Shown piece by piece: positions 46,934 through 55,574 of a DNA stretch of 64,000 bases. Numbering within the stretch: position 1 is the stretch's first letter; the number at the start of each line of letters is the position of its first letter. The notes under the pieces are model-generated. The model made no database searches, was not told the origin of the DNA, and was given only the letters and a program-made list of their open reading frames with translations. Origin of the DNA: Clostridium sp. Marseille-P299 (GTDB lineage: Bacteria; Bacillota; Clostridia; Lachnospirales; Lachnospiraceae); NCBI RefSeq assembly GCF_900078195.1, contig NZ_FJVE01000005.1, positions 201,001 through 265,000 on the forward strand, read 5' to 3'. The position numbers were made by a program, and so were the translations under genes.

Positions 46934-47812
46934 ATGGATAATATCAACTTAAAAGCTTATGCAAAAATAAATCTCGCGCTTGATGTTATTGGAAAACGTC
47001 CGAATGGATATCATGATGTTAGAATGATAATGCAGACCATTCGTCTTTATGATAAGGTAAACATTAGACGAATACAAAATAATGAAATATTAGTGAAAAC
47101 AAATTTACACTACCTACCTACGAATGAAAATAATTTAGTTTATGCTGCAGCAAAACTATTCAAGGAAACACTTCAAATAAAAGATGGTGTCCACATTAAC
47201 TTAGAAAAACGTATTCCAGTCGCAGCTGGTATGGCTGGGGGAAGCACAGATGCTGCCGCTACCTTATGGGGCTTAAATGAAATATTTGAGACGAAACTTA
47301 CACTAGAAGAGCTAATGAAACTTGGAGTAAAATTAGGTGCAGACGTTCCATATTGTTTACTACGAGGTACTGCTTTATCTGAGGGCATTGGTGAAATTTT
47401 AACACCTCTTCATAATGCACCTCCATGCTTATGCTTAGTAGTGAAACCTCCAATTAGCGTTTCTACCAAATTTGTATATGAAAACCTTGTTCTTGATTCT
47501 AAAATAGAACATCCAAATATAGATGGTATGATAGAAGCGATTAATGCTAAGGATCTATTACAAGTAAGTTCTCTTCTTGGCAATGTTTTGGAGTCCGTTA
47601 CTTTAAAGGAATATCCACAAATCAAACAAATCAAAGAAGAGTTACTTTCTCTTGGGGCGACTGGAGCATTAATGAGTGGAAGTGGACCAACCGTATTCGG
47701 ATTATTTGATGATAAAAAAGTAGCTGAAAAAGCATTTTATCAATTCAAAGTAGGGGAATATGGTAAGCAAACATTTTTAACTTCTTTCTATCATCCAAAA
47801 TCATTTTCTTAA
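46934..47812 (+). CDS. ispE: 4-diphosphocytidyl-2-C-methyl-D-erythritol kinase
   Basis: 292 residues, GHMP kinase fold. AYAKINLALDVIGKRPNGYHDVRMIMQTI, the ATP loop PVAAGMAGGSTDAAATLWGLN and the C-terminal GATGALMSGSGPTVFGLF are IspE motifs. It phosphorylates CDP-methylerythritol in the MEP isoprenoid pathway. AAGGAG precedes the ATG. It lies directly upstream of sipL but is separated from it by a terminator. Confidence 0.97.
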   Translation: MDNINLKAYAKINLALDVIGKRPNGYHDVRMIMQTIRLYDKVNIRRIQNNEILVKTNLHYLPTNENNLVYAAAKLFKETLQIKDGVHINLEKRIPVAAGMAGGSTDAAATLWGLNEIFETKLTLEELMKLGVKLGADVPYCLLRGTALSEGIGEILTPLHNAPPCLCLVVKPPISVSTKFVYENLVLDSKIEHPNIDGMIEAINAKDLLQVSSLLGNVLESVTLKEYPQIKQIKEELLSLGATGALMSGSGPTVFGLFDDKKVAEKAFYQFKVGEYGKQTFLTSFYHPKSFS

Positions 47813-47825
47813 AAAAATTCATAAT

Positions 47826-47882
47826 AAAAAAGGCTACTGCAAAAAGAGTTTCTTTAAAAATCTTATTGCAGTAGCCTTTTTA
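47826..47882 (+). terminator. Terminator of ispE
   Basis: GGCTACTGCAA and TTGCAGTAGCC pair around a 23-nt partly paired loop, with six T after the stem. Confidence 0.9.
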
Positions 47883-47894
47883 TTTTCTCTTTCT

Positions 47895-47923
47895 TCATAT
47901 TATAAATTTACCTTGCATATAAT
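47895..47923 (+). promoter_or_regulatory. Sigma-E-type promoter of sipL
   Basis: TCATATT, a 14-bp spacer and CATATAAT fit the mother-cell sigma-E consensus (KMATATT-N14-CATACAMT) with one mismatch. It lies 57 bp before the TTG start, and no other promoter is needed. Confidence 0.75.
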
Positions 47924-47980
47924 GTGGTAGACAGGATGTGCAGTACCACGGAATTCAAATACCTTAAAGGAGGGAGTCAC

Positions 47981-49552
47981 TTGGAACTTGTTACAAAAAA
48001 TATTCACATGAATAAATTAAAATGCAAAAGCAGTTTGCAGATGACATTAGATGATGATTTTAATGTTCCAGATACAAGACCCGATATTAGCAAACTAATA
48101 AAAACTGGTGGAGAAATAAAATTTAACGAGCAAAAGATAATGAATGGTAAACTCTATGTAAATGGACATTTAGTATTTACAGTCCTTTATTTAAGCGATG
48201 AAGGCTCAAGACCAATCCAAAGCATTCATGGACAAATCCCATTTAATGAAGTTATGAACTTAACTGAGGATTGCGATCAAGAAAATGCACATATAAAATA
48301 TGATATTCAGGATATGAGTGCAAATATCATCAATTCAAGAAAATTAAGTTTAAAAGCTTTAATAAGCTTATCCCTAGCTGTTGAAAGCGTATATGATGAA
48401 GAGGGTGCAGTTGGTGTTGAGGATGCAAACGATGTACATACTCTTTCTAAATTGATTGATATTACAAATATGGCAGTAAATAAACGAGATTCCTATCGTT
48501 TTAGAGACGAAATCGTATTACCAACTGGTAAGAGCAATATTTCTGAAATATTGTTTAGTGATATCGAATTAAAAAATGTAGACATTCGATTGCTAACGGA
48601 TCGATTTACCATCAAAGGTGAAGTTTTAGTATTTGTTCTATATTTAGGAGATGGCGACGAAGCACCAGTGGAATATTATGAATCTGAACTTCCATTTAGT
48701 TCTACAATTGAATGCAACGGTAGTTCAGAAGATATGACTCCAGATATTACATTATCCTTACTTGATAGAAACCTTGAGATAAAGCCTGATACTGATGGAG
48801 AAGAAAGAGTCATTGATGTAGAAACCGTAATCGAAGTAAATATCAAAATCTATGAAGAAACACAAATGGAAATATTAAAAGACATTTATTCTCCAAATAG
48901 AGATATCACTCCAATCTATAAGGATGCTTGTTACGAGAATCTACTGATGAGAAACAGCAATAAAGCCAGAGTTAATGAGAGAGTAAAAATTGGAGCTGGA
49001 AATCCACGCATCCTTCAAATCTGTCATGGTAGCGGCGAAGTTAAAATGGACGAAATCACTCCTGTCGATAATGGTCTTCATGTTGAAGGTGCATTGAATT
49101 TAAATATCCTTTATGTATCCTCTGAGGATTCTGCTCCTATGCAGTCCATTAATACTTTCATTCCATTTTCACAGCAAATTGAAGTAAAAGATATTAAACC
49201 AAATAGTATCTATGATGTAAAGCCTTCTCTTGAGCAGATTAGTATCATAATGCTTGATACTGTTGAAATCGAAGTAAAGGCTAGTGTTGTATTTAATGTC
49301 ATCGTATTTGATCAATTAGAGGAATCCTTCTTAATCGATTACACCGAAGCTCCTTTAGACATGGAAAAATTACAAGCAATGCCTGGTATGATTGGATATG
49401 TTGTAAAACCTGGTGATACTTTATGGAACATAGCAAAAGCTTATCATACTACGGTTGAAACTATCAAAGAGATTAATGATTTAGATTCAGATGTAATACA
49501 TCCAGGCCAGCACTTATTAATTATTAAAGAAGTGAATCCAGTATTTAATTAA
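47981..49552 (+). CDS. sipL: SPOCS (DUF3794) - LysM spore protein, SipL-like
   Basis: 523 residues. Three DUF3794/SPOCS repeats (about 20-150, 165-300 and 315-455, each with a D-x-P-F / IPFN strand) are followed by a C-terminal LysM domain (YVVKPGDTLWNIAKAYHTTVETIKEIN). Architecture and length match SipL of Clostridioides difficile, which binds SpoIVA and is needed for coat assembly around the forespore. Start is a TTG behind AAGGAGGG. An upstream ATG at 47924 overlaps the sigma-E promoter and cannot be used from it. Confidence 0.9.
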   Translation: MELVTKNIHMNKLKCKSSLQMTLDDDFNVPDTRPDISKLIKTGGEIKFNEQKIMNGKLYVNGHLVFTVLYLSDEGSRPIQSIHGQIPFNEVMNLTEDCDQENAHIKYDIQDMSANIINSRKLSLKALISLSLAVESVYDEEGAVGVEDANDVHTLSKLIDITNMAVNKRDSYRFRDEIVLPTGKSNISEILFSDIELKNVDIRLLTDRFTIKGEVLVFVLYLGDGDEAPVEYYESELPFSSTIECNGSSEDMTPDITLSLLDRNLEIKPDTDGEERVIDVETVIEVNIKIYEETQMEILKDIYSPNRDITPIYKDACYENLLMRNSNKARVNERVKIGAGNPRILQICHGSGEVKMDEITPVDNGLHVEGALNLNILYVSSEDSAPMQSINTFIPFSQQIEVKDIKPNSIYDVKPSLEQISIIMLDTVEIEVKASVVFNVIVFDQLEESFLIDYTEAPLDMEKLQAMPGMIGYVVKPGDTLWNIAKAYHTTVETIKEINDLDSDVIHPGQHLLIIKEVNPVFN

Positions 49553-49573
49553 TATTAGTAAAAAGATTTTTAA

Positions 49574-49632
49574 AACAGGGGCTTATATAAAATAGTTTTG
49601 TCTTAAAAAACTACCTTATATAAGCCCCTGTT
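49574..49632. terminator. Long hairpin between sipL and the convergent gene
   Basis: A perfect 17-bp stem AACAGGGGCTTATATAA / TTATATAAGCCCCTGTT with an inner TAGTTTT / AAAACTA stem. T-rich sequence follows mainly on the minus strand. Confidence 0.8.
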
Positions 49633-49674
49633 ATATCAAGCCTATACTAACATACGCCTATAATAAACAAACCT

Positions 49675-50283
49675 TTAATTCTTATTAAGCTCTTCTTTCC
49701 ACTTTGTTAATTTCTCTAGGGTAGTATCCAATGTTTTCTTACAAATCTCCGGTAATTCACCACCCCATGCTTTTGTTGCTTGTTCAAAGCCTTTTTTCAC
49801 AGCATTCATTAATTCATCGGCCTTTTCAGGATCATTTCCTGCCAATGCTTTAGCAAATGACACTAAACGTTCTGAAGTTTGCTCAACACCATAATATCCA
49901 TTTTCGGAAATTTCTTGCTTCGCTTTTGCAGCCGTTTCATCATCAACCTTTACTTTTCCGGTTCTAAGTAGTTCATAAATATTATCCGACGCTAAAAGTG
50001 TGTCTCCTTGTTTTAAAAACATTTTTTCAACAAGTGAGCGAAGCTGCGCATTTCTAGCTTCTGCATCTGCCTTTAGTCGCTCAATGGTCGCCTTATCTGC
50101 TTTGCCTGTAATTTGTTCTTTATTTGAACTTATTTCACAGGTAGCTGCCTCTTCACTATAAGCAGATTTATTTTCTGCTTGATTTGTACTTGTTGCTGTC
50201 GCATTCTTCTGTTTTGATGTTGGTCCCGCTGTTGTTTTCTCATAAACAACTCTACCACTTGTTACTCCTTGTATGCCCATCAT
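49675..50283 (-). CDS. Conserved protein of unknown function
   Basis: 202 residues, soluble. The N-terminal third is low-complexity (Thr, Ser, Asn, Ala). The C-terminal two thirds is helical, with the well-conserved-looking block ENGYYGVEQTSERLVSFAKALAGNDPEKADELMNAVKKGFEQATKAWGGELPEICKKT. I do not recognise a named family. Start at 50283, six bases after AAGGAGG; an ATG at 50319 precedes that site. Monocistronic between a terminator and the PHP operon end. Confidence 0.75.
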   Translation of the reverse strand: MMGIQGVTSGRVVYEKTTAGPTSKQKNATATSTNQAENKSAYSEEAATCEISSNKEQITGKADKATIERLKADAEARNAQLRSLVEKMFLKQGDTLLASDNIYELLRTGKVKVDDETAAKAKQEISENGYYGVEQTSERLVSFAKALAGNDPEKADELMNAVKKGFEQATKAWGGELPEICKKTLDTTLEKLTKWKEELNKN

Positions 50284-50495
50284 GTTCACCCTCCTTGGTT
50301 CAGAAAAACAATAGTTCATATAAATAGATTTCTATGACAAGCATATCGTCAGGAATGAAAGAAATATTAATAGCTGTAAACCTTTATTACACAAAAATGG
50401 TAATTTAAAGCTACTTCCCTACTGTTTAGAATTATTTATGAATTGTCTATGAGTTCTTTATGCGCAACCTATGAGCTATAGGATATCCTATACTT

Positions 50496-51212
50496 CTACC
50501 TTCTACCTAGTTCCTTTAGAATCTCTTTTCTATTTAATTCATCCACGAATATAACATTTATGGCCTCATTAATATTCCCTAAACTATGAGCATCCGAGTT
50601 TGAAATACAATTGCATGTTCTTAAATATGGATGCTTCTCAAGCAGTTCTTCCTTTCTAGTTGCATCTTTGATTTCCACACAGGAAAATTGACTGTCTAAA
50701 GGTATAAAACCTAGATTGGATAACAGACTATTGGAGTTTTTATCAATATGAGCAGGTATCATAATCCCACCATATTGCTTTGTCAGATGATACACCTCAT
50801 GAAATGAGATATCCGTTGCCTGTATCAATAAGTGCTCAACTTCCCCTATTTCCTTATCCTCTTTTCCTACTATAATTTGCCTTCCAAAAATCTCTGGTTT
50901 ATTCTTTATTTGATACAATTTATCCTGCACATAATCCTCAAACAAAAGTGCTGCTTCTATATCTTTAAACAGGCATAGAACGTGGACTTCCTCTTTTGTG
51001 TTTAGTTCCATTCCAGGAATAACAATGATTCCATACTTCTCCCCAATTTCAATGGCAAGTTCGCAATGCCTACAACTGTTATGATCCGTAATAGCAATTG
51101 CACTTAAGCCTTTTATAAAAGCCATTCCAATAATATTTTCCGGCGTCATATCATTATCTGCACAAGGGGAAAGGCAAGAATGTATATGAAAATCATATGC
51201 GATTGGTATCAT
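50496..51212 (-). CDS. PHP-domain metal-dependent phosphoesterase
   Basis: 238 residues. The N-terminal PHP motif reads FHIHSCLSPCADNDMTPENI, then ITDHNSCRHC, GMELNTKEEVHVLCLF, and near the C-terminus NSDAHSLGNI. These are the metal ligands of PHP phosphoesterases of the YciV/TrpH type, which act on nucleotides or small phosphates. It overlaps the upstream DRTGG gene by 20 bp and is the last gene of the sensory-hydrogenase operon. The substrate is unknown. Confidence 0.88.
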   Translation of the reverse strand: MIPIAYDFHIHSCLSPCADNDMTPENIIGMAFIKGLSAIAITDHNSCRHCELAIEIGEKYGIIVIPGMELNTKEEVHVLCLFKDIEAALLFEDYVQDKLYQIKNKPEIFGRQIIVGKEDKEIGEVEHLLIQATDISFHEVYHLTKQYGGIMIPAHIDKNSNSLLSNLGFIPLDSQFSCVEIKDATRKEELLEKHPYLRTCNCISNSDAHSLGNINEAINVIFVDELNRKEILKELGRR

Positions 51213-51537
51213 GAATGGCTTGATAAATTAAGAGCGCAGCTTCAAAGATTGGCATATCTGTGGTAAATATAGTAATCTCCTCGCTTTTTGCCCTTTCTAG
51301 CGCCGGTTCGTCTAGTTTTGCTCCTTCAGCTAAAATCAAACAAGATGCCTCAATTAATGTAACTACAGCAATTGTATTTATATTCCCCATAATGGTAACC
51401 CAAGCAGCGTTTCCTGGTGCTTTACTCATTGCGATACTTAATAAGTCGCAGCAAAATGGGGTTTGTATTTTAAGATCCATATTCCCCTCATTAAGCAGCG
51501 TAAAGCCTGGTATCCCAACTAAACTTCGTACATCCAT
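51193..51537 (-). CDS. DRTGG-domain protein (second copy)
   Basis: About 114 residues. A single DRTGG-like domain (CCDLLSIAMSKAPGNAAWVTIMGNINTIAVVTLIEASCLILAEGAKLDEPALERAKSEEI, in pieces). DRTGG domains are found beside CBS and phosphotransacetylase modules, and are probably ligand-binding. Start at 51537, five bases after GGAGG. It lies between the sensory hydrogenase and PHP genes and overlaps the latter. Confidence 0.8.
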   Translation of the reverse strand: MDVRSLVGIPGFTLLNEGNMDLKIQTPFCCDLLSIAMSKAPGNAAWVTIMGNINTIAVVTLIEASCLILAEGAKLDEPALERAKSEEITIFTTDMPIFEAALLIYQAIHDTNRI

Positions 51538-51624
51538 ATTATCCTCCATTCTGCTATAATACCTCTTTAATCTTTCATTATGATACTACTCTATAATAAT
51601 TAAAAAGAATGTATCCCTACATCC

Positions 51625-52908
51625 TTATATCGTATTTAAATGTGAAATTTCATCCGATAACTTATGCATATATTCTCTCATAATATGTATACAATCATTT
51701 TCCACGGCTAAACCACGTACTACATCTTCTGCAAATGCCTTACAAGTAGGAGCCCCACAAGAGCCACAATCAAGCCCTGGAAAATGCTCATACAATTTCT
51801 CTGCTTTCGCCAATCGTTTGAAGCTTTCTTCCATTGTTTCACCAAGATTAAACACGGGTTCATATTCTACCTTTTTCGTCCAATATAATCCCTCTTCACT
51901 TAATTCCATATGGCTTTTAGAAACCGGCATATATTTTCTTAAATTCTTTAATTTCACTCGTGCAACATAAGGATTTTCAATGGTTAAAACACCCCCAACA
52001 CATCCAGCACTGCATGCATTTAACTCAATAAATTCTAGGTTTGTAAACTTTTGATCCTCCATATCCTCAAGCACTTTAATCACATTTTCAAAACCATCTG
52101 CTGCTAAATAGCTATCTGATAACAAACCACTAGCTTCACCACCGCTACTTCCCCAGCTAATTCCTATTTTCCCTGCAGTTGAAATCTCTTCAAGATTATC
52201 TTCTTTGGCAACTTCCTTCATATTCGATATCAAAAGTGGATAAATATCTTTCATTGCTAATACACCATCGACTTCACTTTTCTCATATCCAAGCGGTGTC
52301 TTAACGGCTGTCACTTTTGCTGGGCAAGGTGATATGAAAAATATCCCTATCTTCTCTCTTGGTAACCCCGATTTCTCCATAGCCATTTTACTTGCTAACT
52401 CTGCTGCAATATCAATCGGTGCCTTGATTGGTAACAAATGTTCAATAAGATTTGGAAATCTTACACGAATTAATCTTGTTACTGAAGGGCAGGCAGTACT
52501 AATAATTGGCCATTTTTCCTTATGGTTTAAGATATATTGTCTTGATAATCTTGAAACTATTTCTGCAGCTCCACCAACTTCAAAAACATCATTAAACCCC
52601 ATCCTTTTAAGGGCATGAAGCAATATATTAATATCTTCAAGATTATTCACCTGACCATACAAGGAAGGCGCTGGTAAAGCAACTGTATAGGAAAATTGCT
52701 GTAGCATTTCTAATTTATCATAGGTTGCAAGCTTGGCATGATGCTTGCAAATTCGAATGCATTCTCCACAATCAATACAAAATTCCTTGGTAATTGCTGC
52801 TTTTCCATTTCTCACACGGATAGCCTCTGTTGGACACCGTTTGATACAATTGATACAGCCCTTACATAGACTCTCCTCCAATCGAACGGAAGTATAAAAT
52901 TTCCCCAT
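51625..52908 (-). CDS. Sensory-type [FeFe] hydrogenase-like protein
   Basis: About 427 residues. Two [4Fe-4S] motifs (Cys 15-25 and 44-54), a compact [FeFe] hydrogenase domain, and a C-terminal CGSCGAPTC-type Fe-S motif (about 381-406). The three H-cluster motifs are altered: STACP for TSCCP (proton-shuttle Cys to Ala, ligand Cys kept), SPCPAK for MPCTAK, and NACSAGC for MACxGGC. Four cluster-binding Cys remain. Loss of the shuttle Cys and the C-terminal Fe-S domain mark group C/D putative sensory hydrogenases. The start overlaps the ATPase stop (TGATG). It is divergent from hydABC, so a redox or H2 sensor is inferred. Confidence 0.88.
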   Translation of the reverse strand: MGKFYTSVRLEESLCKGCINCIKRCPTEAIRVRNGKAAITKEFCIDCGECIRICKHHAKLATYDKLEMLQQFSYTVALPAPSLYGQVNNLEDINILLHALKRMGFNDVFEVGGAAEIVSRLSRQYILNHKEKWPIISTACPSVTRLIRVRFPNLIEHLLPIKAPIDIAAELASKMAMEKSGLPREKIGIFFISPCPAKVTAVKTPLGYEKSEVDGVLAMKDIYPLLISNMKEVAKEDNLEEISTAGKIGISWGSSGGEASGLLSDSYLAADGFENVIKVLEDMEDQKFTNLEFIELNACSAGCVGGVLTIENPYVARVKLKNLRKYMPVSKSHMELSEEGLYWTKKVEYEPVFNLGETMEESFKRLAKAEKLYEHFPGLDCGSCGAPTCKAFAEDVVRGLAVENDCIHIMREYMHKLSDEISHLNTI

Positions 52909-53342
52909 CACAACCCTCCAAGATACACTTTCATCGTAACTGTTGTCCCTACCCCTAACGTTGTTTTAATCTGCATTTCATCTGAGTATTTCTTCATATT
53001 TGGTAATCCCATACCTGCTCCAAACCCAAGTGCACGAACATTATCAGGGGCTGTAGAAAAACCTTCTAACATTGCCTGATCGATGTTAATAATTCCTGGT
53101 CCTATATCTGTAAGAACCATAGTAATTTCCGTGGGTGATATAGATACATCAATATCTCCTCCATTTGCATGAATCACCATATTGATTTCTCCCTCATACA
53201 TAGAAATGGCAACCTTACGGACTACAATTGGATCCACACCAATTGCTTTTAGTTTCTTTTTCACATCACTTGAGGCCTCCCCTGCTCTTGTAAAATCATC
53301 TCCTGATATTTTATATTGTAGATGAATTGGCTCAATCAACAA
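52908..53342 (-). CDS. RsbW/RsbT-type GHKL ATPase
   Basis: 144 residues: a lone HATPase domain with N-box EGEINMVIHANGG, G1 DIGPGI and G2 GFGAGMGLPNM, and no dimerisation or receiver domain. This is the anti-sigma / switch-kinase type (RsbW, RsbT, SpoIIAB). It overlaps the DRTGG gene by 7 bp and the sensory hydrogenase start by 1 bp, so the three are tightly coupled. A Ser/Thr kinase acting in redox signalling is inferred; no antagonist protein is seen nearby. Confidence 0.88.
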   Translation of the reverse strand: MLIEPIHLQYKISGDDFTRAGEASSDVKKKLKAIGVDPIVVRKVAISMYEGEINMVIHANGGDIDVSISPTEITMVLTDIGPGIINIDQAMLEGFSTAPDNVRALGFGAGMGLPNMKKYSDEMQIKTTLGVGTTVTMKVYLGGL

Positions 53343-53686
53343 GCTGCACCTCCATGTAACCCATTCTCATATAACATTCCACAAGCAGTAAACATCCTTA
53401 GCTCTGTACTAAGTAAAGGTATCTCTTTTTCATTTGCAAGAGATACCATAGTTTCATCTGGCTGTTTCCCTCTAACAAACACAACACATACCATATCCAT
53501 CATCTCTGCTGTACGTATCACTTGCGTATTACACAAACCTGTTAATAGTACTGATTGGTCTTTTACAAACGCTAACACATCACTCATCATATCCGAACCA
53601 CAAGCAGTATGTACTACACGGTCCATATAACTCTCTCCGCAGATTACTTTTGCATCCAATATTTTTCTTACATCACCTACAGTCAT
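53336..53686 (-). CDS. DRTGG-domain protein (first copy)
   Basis: 116 residues. Starts MTVGDVRKILDAKVICGES and contains CGSDMMSDVLAFVKDQSVLLTGLCNTQVIRTAEMMD, a DRTGG fold. It leads the sensory-hydrogenase operon and overlaps the ATPase gene by 7 bp. Such DRTGG genes recur next to clostridial hydrogenase genes. The ligand is unknown. Confidence 0.82.
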   Translation of the reverse strand: MTVGDVRKILDAKVICGESYMDRVVHTACGSDMMSDVLAFVKDQSVLLTGLCNTQVIRTAEMMDMVCVVFVRGKQPDETMVSLANEKEIPLLSTELRMFTACGMLYENGLHGGAAC

Positions 53687-54100
53687 CTATCAGCCCTCCT
53701 ATTTTATACTCGAATGCGTACCTTTTGTAAAAACATGAAATTAGCTTCTATTAAGTTGTTATGTATACTTTTCAAACTCAAATTAACACTTATTAGTATA
53801 ATTTTACCAAATATTAGTAGTAAGGTAAATCCCTTTATTCTTGTTATATTTTTAACTTTAGCCTTAAATTTATTTTCATCTTCACATACACTACTTAAAA
53901 AATTTGCTGTTTTATACTGTTGTTTTCTGGTTTTAATATACAATTGTTATTGTTTATTTTAAAATGTATTAATTTCCCATATTTTAGTTGTTAAATATAT
54001 ATCATTGTAGCTTTTTACCAATTAAAATGCTATAATATTATTGATTTTGGACAACATGACAACTAGAATATTGTTAAAAAATAGACAAGGAGGATTTTAA
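53687..54100. promoter_or_regulatory. Divergent control region of the two hydrogenase operons
   Basis: A 414-bp AT-rich region between the sensory and the catalytic operon. The one clear element is an extended -10 promoter for hydC (TGCTATAAT, 54028-54036) without a good -35, which suggests activator dependence. I could not assign the leftward promoter. An open frame inside (53704-53943) has no ribosome binding site. Confidence 0.6.
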
Positions 54101-54595
54101 ATGAGCTCTCAAAAAAATACGGTACCTTTTTCAGGTACAAAAGAGCAAGAAGAAGAACTTTTAAGCGTGATCAATGAACTTAAGTCTGATCCAGGTGCCT
54201 TAATGCCGGTTCTTCAAAAGGCACAAGATATTTACGGCTATCTTCCAATTGAAGTGCAAACCATAATATCTAACGAATTAGATATCCCACTTGAGAAGAT
54301 CTATGGAGTTGTTACGTTTTACTCACAATTTTCGCTCTATCCAAAGGGTAAATATAAGATTTCTGTATGCCTTGGTACAGCTTGTTATGTAAAAGGGTCT
54401 GGAGATATCTATAACAAACTAATGGAAAAGCTTAATATTGTTAGTGGGGAATGCACTCCTGATGGTAAGTTTTCACTCGAAGCCTGCAGATGCATTGGCG
54501 CATGTGGATTGGCTCCTGTTTTAACTGTGAATGATGATGTCTATGGAAGATTAACCGTCGATGATATCGATGGTATCTTAAAGAAGTATTCTTAA
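54101..54595 (+). CDS. hydC: Bifurcating hydrogenase gamma subunit (NuoE-like)
   Basis: 164 residues, thioredoxin-like [2Fe-2S] subunit. The cluster Cys are in SVCLGTACYVKGS and EACRCIGACGLAP, and the N-terminal helix LMPVLQKAQDIYGYLP is typical of NuoE/HydC. It carries electrons within the NAD-dependent HydABC complex. AAGGAGG precedes the ATG. First gene of the rightward operon. Confidence 0.93.
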   Translation: MSSQKNTVPFSGTKEQEEELLSVINELKSDPGALMPVLQKAQDIYGYLPIEVQTIISNELDIPLEKIYGVVTFYSQFSLYPKGKYKISVCLGTACYVKGSGDIYNKLMEKLNIVSGECTPDGKFSLEACRCIGACGLAPVLTVNDDVYGRLTVDDIDGILKKYS

Positions 54596-54612
54596 AACTA
54601 CATAGGTATTTT

Positions 54613-55173
54613 ATGATGACAGAACTATCTCTGAATATTTTAGATATTGTGCAAAATTCCATACGGGCAGGATCTACATTGATTGAAGTTTCGATTGTAG
54701 CTAATACACAACTAGGAACACTTACAATCACCATTAAGGATAACGGTTGTGGCATGACAAAAGAAACGCTTCTTTTACTTACAGATCCATTTTACACCAC
54801 AAGGACTACCAGAAGAATTGGACTTGGGATTCCATTTTTTAAGTATGCTGCGAATATCAGTGGAGGTGATTTTACAATTACCTCAAAAGTTGGTGTCGGT
54901 ACAACTGTAGTTGCAACTTTTTTATTATATCACATTGACCGAATGCCCTTAGGGGATATTACTGCAACAATGCATAGCTTAATAACGTTTAATTATCCGT
55001 TGGATTTTTTATATACCTATATTATTGACGACAAACATTTTACGTTAGACACCAGAGAGTTTAAAAAAATCTTAGGAGATGTACCTTTTACAGCTCCTGA
55101 AGTTAAGGCATACATCAAAGAATACTTAGTAGAAGGCAAACAAGATGTTGATAGCGGAACAATTCTATTATAA
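54613..55173 (+). CDS. GHKL ATPase within the hydrogenase operon
   Basis: 186 residues. HATPase domain with N-box LNILDIVQNSIRAG, G1 DNGCGM, DPFYTT and G2 RIGLGIPFF, but no HisKA helix with a His. A C-terminal region of about 75 residues is unlike known kinases. ATPases of this kind occur inside clostridial hydABC operons. A regulatory kinase is likely; its target is unknown. A second GHKL gene lies in the divergent operon. The start is either of two adjacent ATG codons, with a weak ribosome binding site. Confidence 0.85.
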   Translation: MMTELSLNILDIVQNSIRAGSTLIEVSIVANTQLGTLTITIKDNGCGMTKETLLLLTDPFYTTRTTRRIGLGIPFFKYAANISGGDFTITSKVGVGTTVVATFLLYHIDRMPLGDITATMHSLITFNYPLDFLYTYIIDDKHFTLDTREFKKILGDVPFTAPEVKAYIKEYLVEGKQDVDSGTILL

Positions 55174-55187
55174 TAGGAGGATCTTTT

Positions 55188-55559
55188 ATGAAGTCTCTTG
55201 AAGAATTAAAAGCAATCAGAGAAAAGATGCAGTCTCAAGTGGGCCTGCGTTCTGAAAGTGACGAACATACCAGAGTTATCGTTGGTATGGCCACTTGCGG
55301 CATTGCAAGTGGTGCAAGACCTGTTCTTACCACCCTATCTGATGCAGTCCAGTTAAAAGGATTAGAGAAGGTATCCGTCATACAAACTGGCTGTATAGGA
55401 TTATGTCAATATGAACCAATCGTTGAAATTATTGCACCTGGGAAAGACAAAGTTACTTACGTTAAAATGACCCCTGAAAAGGCACTGGAAGTTGTAGACC
55501 GTCATCTTGTTCGCGGCCAGATTATTACAGAATACACAATACAAAACTATATGAATTAA
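55188..55559 (+). CDS. [2Fe-2S] thioredoxin-like ferredoxin
   Basis: 123 residues. A NuoE-like thioredoxin fold with Cys pairs in MATCGIASGARP and QTGCIGLCQYEP. It resembles the N-terminal domain of HydB and is a stand-alone relative. It lies between the GHKL gene and hydB with AGGAGG before the ATG. It probably passes electrons to or from the complex; whether it is a stable subunit is not known. Confidence 0.88.
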   Translation: MKSLEELKAIREKMQSQVGLRSESDEHTRVIVGMATCGIASGARPVLTTLSDAVQLKGLEKVSVIQTGCIGLCQYEPIVEIIAPGKDKVTYVKMTPEKALEVVDRHLVRGQIITEYTIQNYMN

Positions 55560-55574
55560 TGGGGAGGTTATCAC

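Noticed and set aside
53704..53943. 79-codon minus-strand frame before the first DRTGG gene
   Set aside because: No ribosome binding site, low-complexity Lys/Ile-rich translation and location in the divergent promoter region.
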